Shown here: piece by piece, positions 63,029 to 64,000 of the stretch
Layout: the number at the start of each line of letters is the position of its first letter
How positions within the stretch are numbered: the first letter of the stretch is position 1
Origin: Rhizobium sullae
GTDB lineage: Bacteria > Pseudomonadota > Alphaproteobacteria > Rhizobiales > Rhizobiaceae
Assembly (NCBI RefSeq): GCF_025200715.1
Contig: NZ_CP104144.1
Span: 310,001-374,000, forward strand
DNA: 64,000 nucleotides
Reading direction: 5' to 3'
The notes under the pieces: generated by a model
Databases searched by the model: none
Told to the model about the DNA's origin: nothing
The model's input: the letters and a program-made list of their open reading frames with translations, nothing else
Position numbers and translations under genes: made by a program

Positions 63029-64000
63029 CTAAAGCCATCCGAGCGCCGTCGCCGCGCGAAGCGCTTCGGCCCGGCGGCTGCAATCCAGCTTCCTGAAAAG
63101 ATTTCCAAGATGAAATTTCACCGTCACCTCGGAGATACTGAGCGTGTGGGCGATGCGTTTGTTCGACAGTCCGGCAGCAACCAGCTGCAGTATCTGTATC
63201 TCGCGCTGCGACAGGCCGCCGTGCAAAGCCCGCGCCTGAGGTGAATTGATCGAGGCAGCAAAGATCGACAGCGCGATGCGGACATCGTGCGAAGTCTCCA
63301 CAAAAGCCCGGATCCGCTTATTGTTGAGAAGCGGCGACAGGAATATCCGCTCTTCCGACAACACGCCGTTGCAGCCGAGACGCGTCGCTGCCTCCAAGGC
63401 GGACAAAAGATGTGTCCGCACAGCGGCATTGTCTCGCCGCTGATAGGCCGCATAGCTTTGCCATAGCTGCAGAGCTACGCGTTCGCGGTTTGTGACCTTC
63501 GGGTTTGCGATGAGCGCGTCTATCTGTCGGGGCAGGTAAGCGCGAGGTGCGGCAAGCCGCACGGCATCGCGCAGCCAGGCCATTGCATAGGCGATCTCGT
63601 CTCGCCGGACGAGGCGCGTCAGTTCGTCGGTTGCGCTCTCGACCCAGTTGCGCCCCAGCGGCATGCGCACGGCAGTTAAGGTGGCTGCGGCGTCTGTCCA
63701 CCGGTTGGCATTCTGGTAGGCGATGGCTGTACGGATCTCCATCATCGCATGGAACTGCAATCCTTCTGACAGATGAACCCACAGGCCATCCAGAAAACCC
63801 GGCCTGATTGTCATGGCAAAATGATCGCCAAGCACCTGCGAAGCGTAACGCAGGGCAAACTGCATCAGGCTCGGCCAGATCTCTGCGGCAGCAAATGCCT
63901 CGAAGTCGTTCTGGACGAACTCCAGCAGATCGCGCGGCCGCCCGGTCTCATAGGCGAGGCAAGCTTCCGCCAGCCGCAGCATGCGAAATTCCTGGATCGC
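63029..64000 (-). CDS. LuxR/MalT-type regulator (partial)
   Basis: The frame is open through the right edge; 324 C-terminal codons are visible. A long helical (TPR-like) region is followed by a LuxR helix-turn-helix at the end: LSQREIQILQLVAAGLSNKR and IAHTLSISEVTVKFHLGNLF, then RKLDCSRRAEALRAA. Large MalT-like (LAL) regulators have this layout with an N-terminal ATPase domain, which would lie outside the window. Target unknown. Confidence 0.85.
   Translation of the reverse strand, partial: AIQEFRMLRLAEACLAYETGRPRDLLEFVQNDFEAFAAAEIWPSLMQFALRYASQVLGDHFAMTIRPGFLDGLWVHLSEGLQFHAMMEIRTAIAYQNANRWTDAAATLTAVRMPLGRNWVESATDELTRLVRRDEIAYAMAWLRDAVRLAAPRAYLPRQIDALIANPKVTNRERVALQLWQSYAAYQRRDNAAVRTHLLSALEAATRLGCNGVLSEERIFLSPLLNNKRIRAFVETSHDVRIALSIFAASINSPQARALHGGLSQREIQILQLVAAGLSNKRIAHTLSISEVTVKFHLGNLFRKLDCSRRAEALRAATALGWL

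Overview
The window reads as accessory, probably plasmid-borne, DNA of a Hyphomicrobiales (rhizobial) alphaproteobacterium of the Sinorhizobium/Rhizobium/Agrobacterium/Mesorhizobium type. The basis is high GC, many periplasmic-binding-protein ABC importers with LysR, GntR or AraC regulators, and small backbone genes (ArdC, DUF736, tiny plasmid ORFs) common on rhizobial plasmids. It is mostly compact catabolic operons separated by debris from transposition and recombination. No tRNA, rRNA, replication origin or CRISPR array was seen. Both edges cut genes: the sarcosine-oxidase-alpha homologue on the left and a LuxR regulator on the right.

1-10.1 kb: a gene set for the N-methylglutamate (NMG) route of methylamine use. 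Sarcosine-oxidase-like subunits (mgdA, mgdB, partial mgdC) lie on the minus strand. Two regulators follow, then mgsA-mgsB-mgsC-gmaS and, after a strong terminator, purU on the plus strand. GmaS would make gamma-glutamylmethylamide, MgsABC would convert it to N-methylglutamate, Mgd would oxidise that to glutamate and a methylene-folate, and PurU would release formate.

10.2-17.4 kb: patchwork. A nucleotidyltransferase-HEPN protein with an altered C-terminus, an unknown protein with an RN-x3-H motif, a frameshifted WGR gene and a 350-bp mini-transposon that cuts a GNAT gene. Then a heat-shock block (two Hsp20 genes, cbpA, cbpM) and fragments of a metal P-type ATPase locus.

17.4-24.9 kb: a minus-strand operon (ArgH-like C-N lyase, polar amino-acid ABC importer, MmgE/PrpD protein, polysaccharide-deacetylase-family amidohydrolase) with a divergent LysR gene. 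The lyase plus MmgE/PrpD pair resembles the enzymes of iminodisuccinate/aminopolycarboxylate breakdown.

25-36 kb: plasmid backbone (ardC, DUF736, Fic, tiny ORFs) holding a sulfane-sulfur cluster (ArsR-rhodanese, persulfide-dioxygenase-like MBL protein, DsrE, cysteine desulfurase, transporter, phosphorylase). An ardC remnant lies on the far side of this cargo. Two similar hairpin leaders precede DUF736 and a 57-aa gene, and their stems differ in sequence while keeping pairing.

36-50.6 kb: a second mini-transposon copy, a transposase remnant and a chemoreceptor fragment. Then a seven-gene minus-strand operon (AMP ligase, creatininase family, CocE hydrolase, ABC importer) under a LysR gene. Next is an intradiol dioxygenase gene split by an IS1111-type IS110 element and an IS481 element, and a decayed aldo/keto reductase.

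50.5-60.1 kb: a second amino-acid-type catabolic cluster under two GntR regulators: ABC importer, DapA-family enzyme, a 978-aa three-part flavo-iron-sulfur dehydrogenase, dihydropyrimidinase-like hydrolase and DUF3830 protein. It is the best candidate for an undescribed pathway.

60.5-64 kb: HxlR regulator with a divergent SDR, a broken RES-type toxin-antitoxin pair and a partial LuxR regulator.
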